This document shows positions 63,345 through 64,000 of a stretch of DNA of 64,000 nucleotides, piece after piece. The notes under the pieces were generated by a model. That model had not been told where the DNA came from. It saw only the letters and a program-made list of their open reading frames with translations, and did no database searches. Source of the stretch: Aeromonas aquatica (lineage in GTDB: Bacteria; Pseudomonadota; Gammaproteobacteria; Enterobacterales; Aeromonadaceae); assembly GCF_000764655.1 (NCBI RefSeq), contig NZ_JRGL01000121.1, positions 21,109 through 85,108 on the forward strand. Reading direction: 5' to 3'. Every line of letters starts with the position of its first letter. Position 1 is the stretch's first letter. The translations under genes were made by a program, and so were the position numbers.

Positions 63345-63795
63345 GGTATTTCTCTATATAAATTAAGTGTTTGCTCCTTGTTTTTGCAAATTTCAGGTCA
63401 ATGGGCGTGGTCAGATCCACGCAGGAATACCCAGCCCCTTAAGGGCGTCTGCACTTTTCAAGGAAATGCGCCAAGGAACATGCAGATGCATGGTGCTACT
63501 TGGGAGTGGGCAGATCGGGTCTGCACCGTGAGAGCCGGGCAACGCAGGCAGACAGCCTGACGGTTCTCAAGGCGAGTAAATCAGAGGGAGGTTATGCGGG
63601 TACTGACTGGATTCAACCAAAGGTGAAGCATTGCAGGGGTAACATAAACAGGGCTGATTAACTAGCCGGGGCGCATTCTCTCTGCAAAATGAATGAAAAG
63701 CAAACAGATATTTCGCTGGTGCGTAAAAAAGCCACAGGCTTCACCAGCGACCGCTCAGCAAAAGGGCTCCCGTCGGGAGCCCTTTTCGTTGGTCG
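63345..63795. other. 450-bp intergenic region before the IS element
   Basis: No coding frame could be supported. The sequence is relatively AT-rich and its last 80 bases contain nested inverted repeats and a strong terminator-like stem. Confidence 0.55.
63714..63786 (+). ncRNA. Nested hairpins ending in a terminator beside the IS element
   Basis: An outer stem CGCTGGTG/CACCAGCG (63714-63721 with 63742-63749) encloses an inner stem AAGCC/GGCTT (63729-63733 with 63737-63741). An 11-bp stem AAAAGGGCTCCC/GGGAGCCCTTTT (63760-63786) follows and ends in four T. This is the architecture of a small RNA or attenuator. No promoter was identified; AGATATT just upstream is a possible -10. Confidence 0.4.
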
Positions 63796-64000
63796 TGTCC
63801 CGTCCTGAATATGGTTTACACCTTTCCCCTCAATAAATGGAGACCCCGATGGGACAAGGTGTGAAACGGACACAGCGCGATTACTCGCTGACTTTTAAAT
63901 TAGCCGTGGTCGAGCAGATTGAAAAAGGCGAGCTCACCTACAAACAGGCTCAGGCCCGTTATGGCATTCAGGGCCGCTCCACCGTTCTGGTATGGTTGCG
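63796..64000 (+). mobile_element. IS3-type insertion sequence, left end
   Basis: A TGTCCCGTCCTGAATATGG sequence at 63796 precedes a transposase orfA, so the left terminal inverted repeat probably begins there. The element continues past the window; without the right end the boundaries and target duplication are unproven. It lies 10 bases downstream of a terminator stem. Confidence 0.65.
63849..64000 (+). CDS. IS3-family transposase OrfA (5' part)
   Basis: The first 50 residues (MGQGVKRTQRDYSLTFKLAV, VEQIEKGELTYKQAQARYGI, QGRSTVLVWLR) contain the helix-turn-helix of IS3-family OrfA proteins (YSxTFKLxVVxxIExG, YGIxGRSTVLxWLR). The frame is open to the window edge. Expected context is a second frame, OrfB with the DDE domain, further right. 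Confidence 0.85.
   Translation, partial: MGQGVKRTQRDYSLTFKLAVVEQIEKGELTYKQAQARYGIQGRSTVLVWL

Noticed and set aside
63658..63873. Minus-strand frame of 71 codons
   Set aside because: It spans the terminator stem and the presumed IS left end, so it cannot be an ancestral gene.

Overview
The window looks like a chromosomal segment of a gammaproteobacterium, most likely Aeromonas. The G+C content is high (roughly 60% by eye). Protein sequences resemble Enterobacterales and Vibrio orthologues throughout, and the gene order (rsmD/ftsYEX/rpoH, hutIGUH, a complete MSHA pilus locus next to mreBCD, then maf-rng-yhdP-nitrilase-tldD) is typical of the Aeromonas/Vibrio group. The genus call is inference; no rRNA or tRNA gene is present to fix it.

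Layout. 1-9 kb: end of a MarC-family gene (yhgN), a YidZ-like LysR regulator, a well-supported candidate sRNA, a stand-alone TatA-like protein, a DUF406 protein, an MltF-like lytic transglycosylase, a phospholipase-D-family cardiolipin synthase, a fatty-acid desaturase divergent from fabR-yijD with a FabR-type operator between them, then yhhL and rsmD. 9-15 kb: ftsY (with a very long repeat-built acidic domain), ftsE, ftsX, rpoH, can, hutC. 15-21 kb: the histidine-degradation operon hutIGUH with two HutC-type operators. 21-27 kb: chaA, a CSS-motif EAL phosphodiesterase, csrD (mshH) and a PLP desulfhydrase/ACC-deaminase-like gene. 27-45 kb: the MSHA type IV pilus locus, mshI-(PilN-like)-J-K-L-M-N-E-G-F-B-A-C-D-O-P-Q. 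45-57.5 kb: mreBCD, maf, rng, yhdP, a small lower-GC insertion (an internally deleted Dabb protein plus a nucleotidyltransferase), a nitrilase and tldD. 57.6-64 kb: a small unknown gene, marC, an MHS-family transporter, a Dph6-like PP-loop protein, ypfJ, small unknown genes, a GNAT acetyltransferase and the left end of an IS3-type element.

How the genes work together. The main functional block makes the MSHA pilus: MshE is an ATPase with a tandem c-di-GMP-binding MshEN motif, and an EAL phosphodiesterase and the degenerate GGDEF/EAL protein CsrD lie just upstream. A second theme is the envelope: MreBCD, FtsEX, FtsY, YhdP, MltF, cardiolipin synthase, and the desaturase/FabR pair.

The most unusual observation is a set of four gene-end 'echoes': short divergent partial copies of a gene's end placed directly beside the intact gene (rsmD 3' end, rpoH 3' end, mshG 3' end in two copies, maf 5' end). 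Where the reading frame can be followed the differences are mostly or entirely synonymous, so the copies appear to have diverged as parts of working genes in different lineages before being joined. They form two pairs of consistent polarity that bracket rsmD-ftsYEX-rpoH (about 5.6 kb) and mshF-mshBACDOPQ-mreBCD (about 11 kb). I read these as junction scars of two block allele-replacement events, the second swapping the pilin cassette. Also notable are four intergenic regions that look like small-RNA genes, a dispersed inverted-repeat family, and an in-frame deletion inside a Dabb-domain gene.
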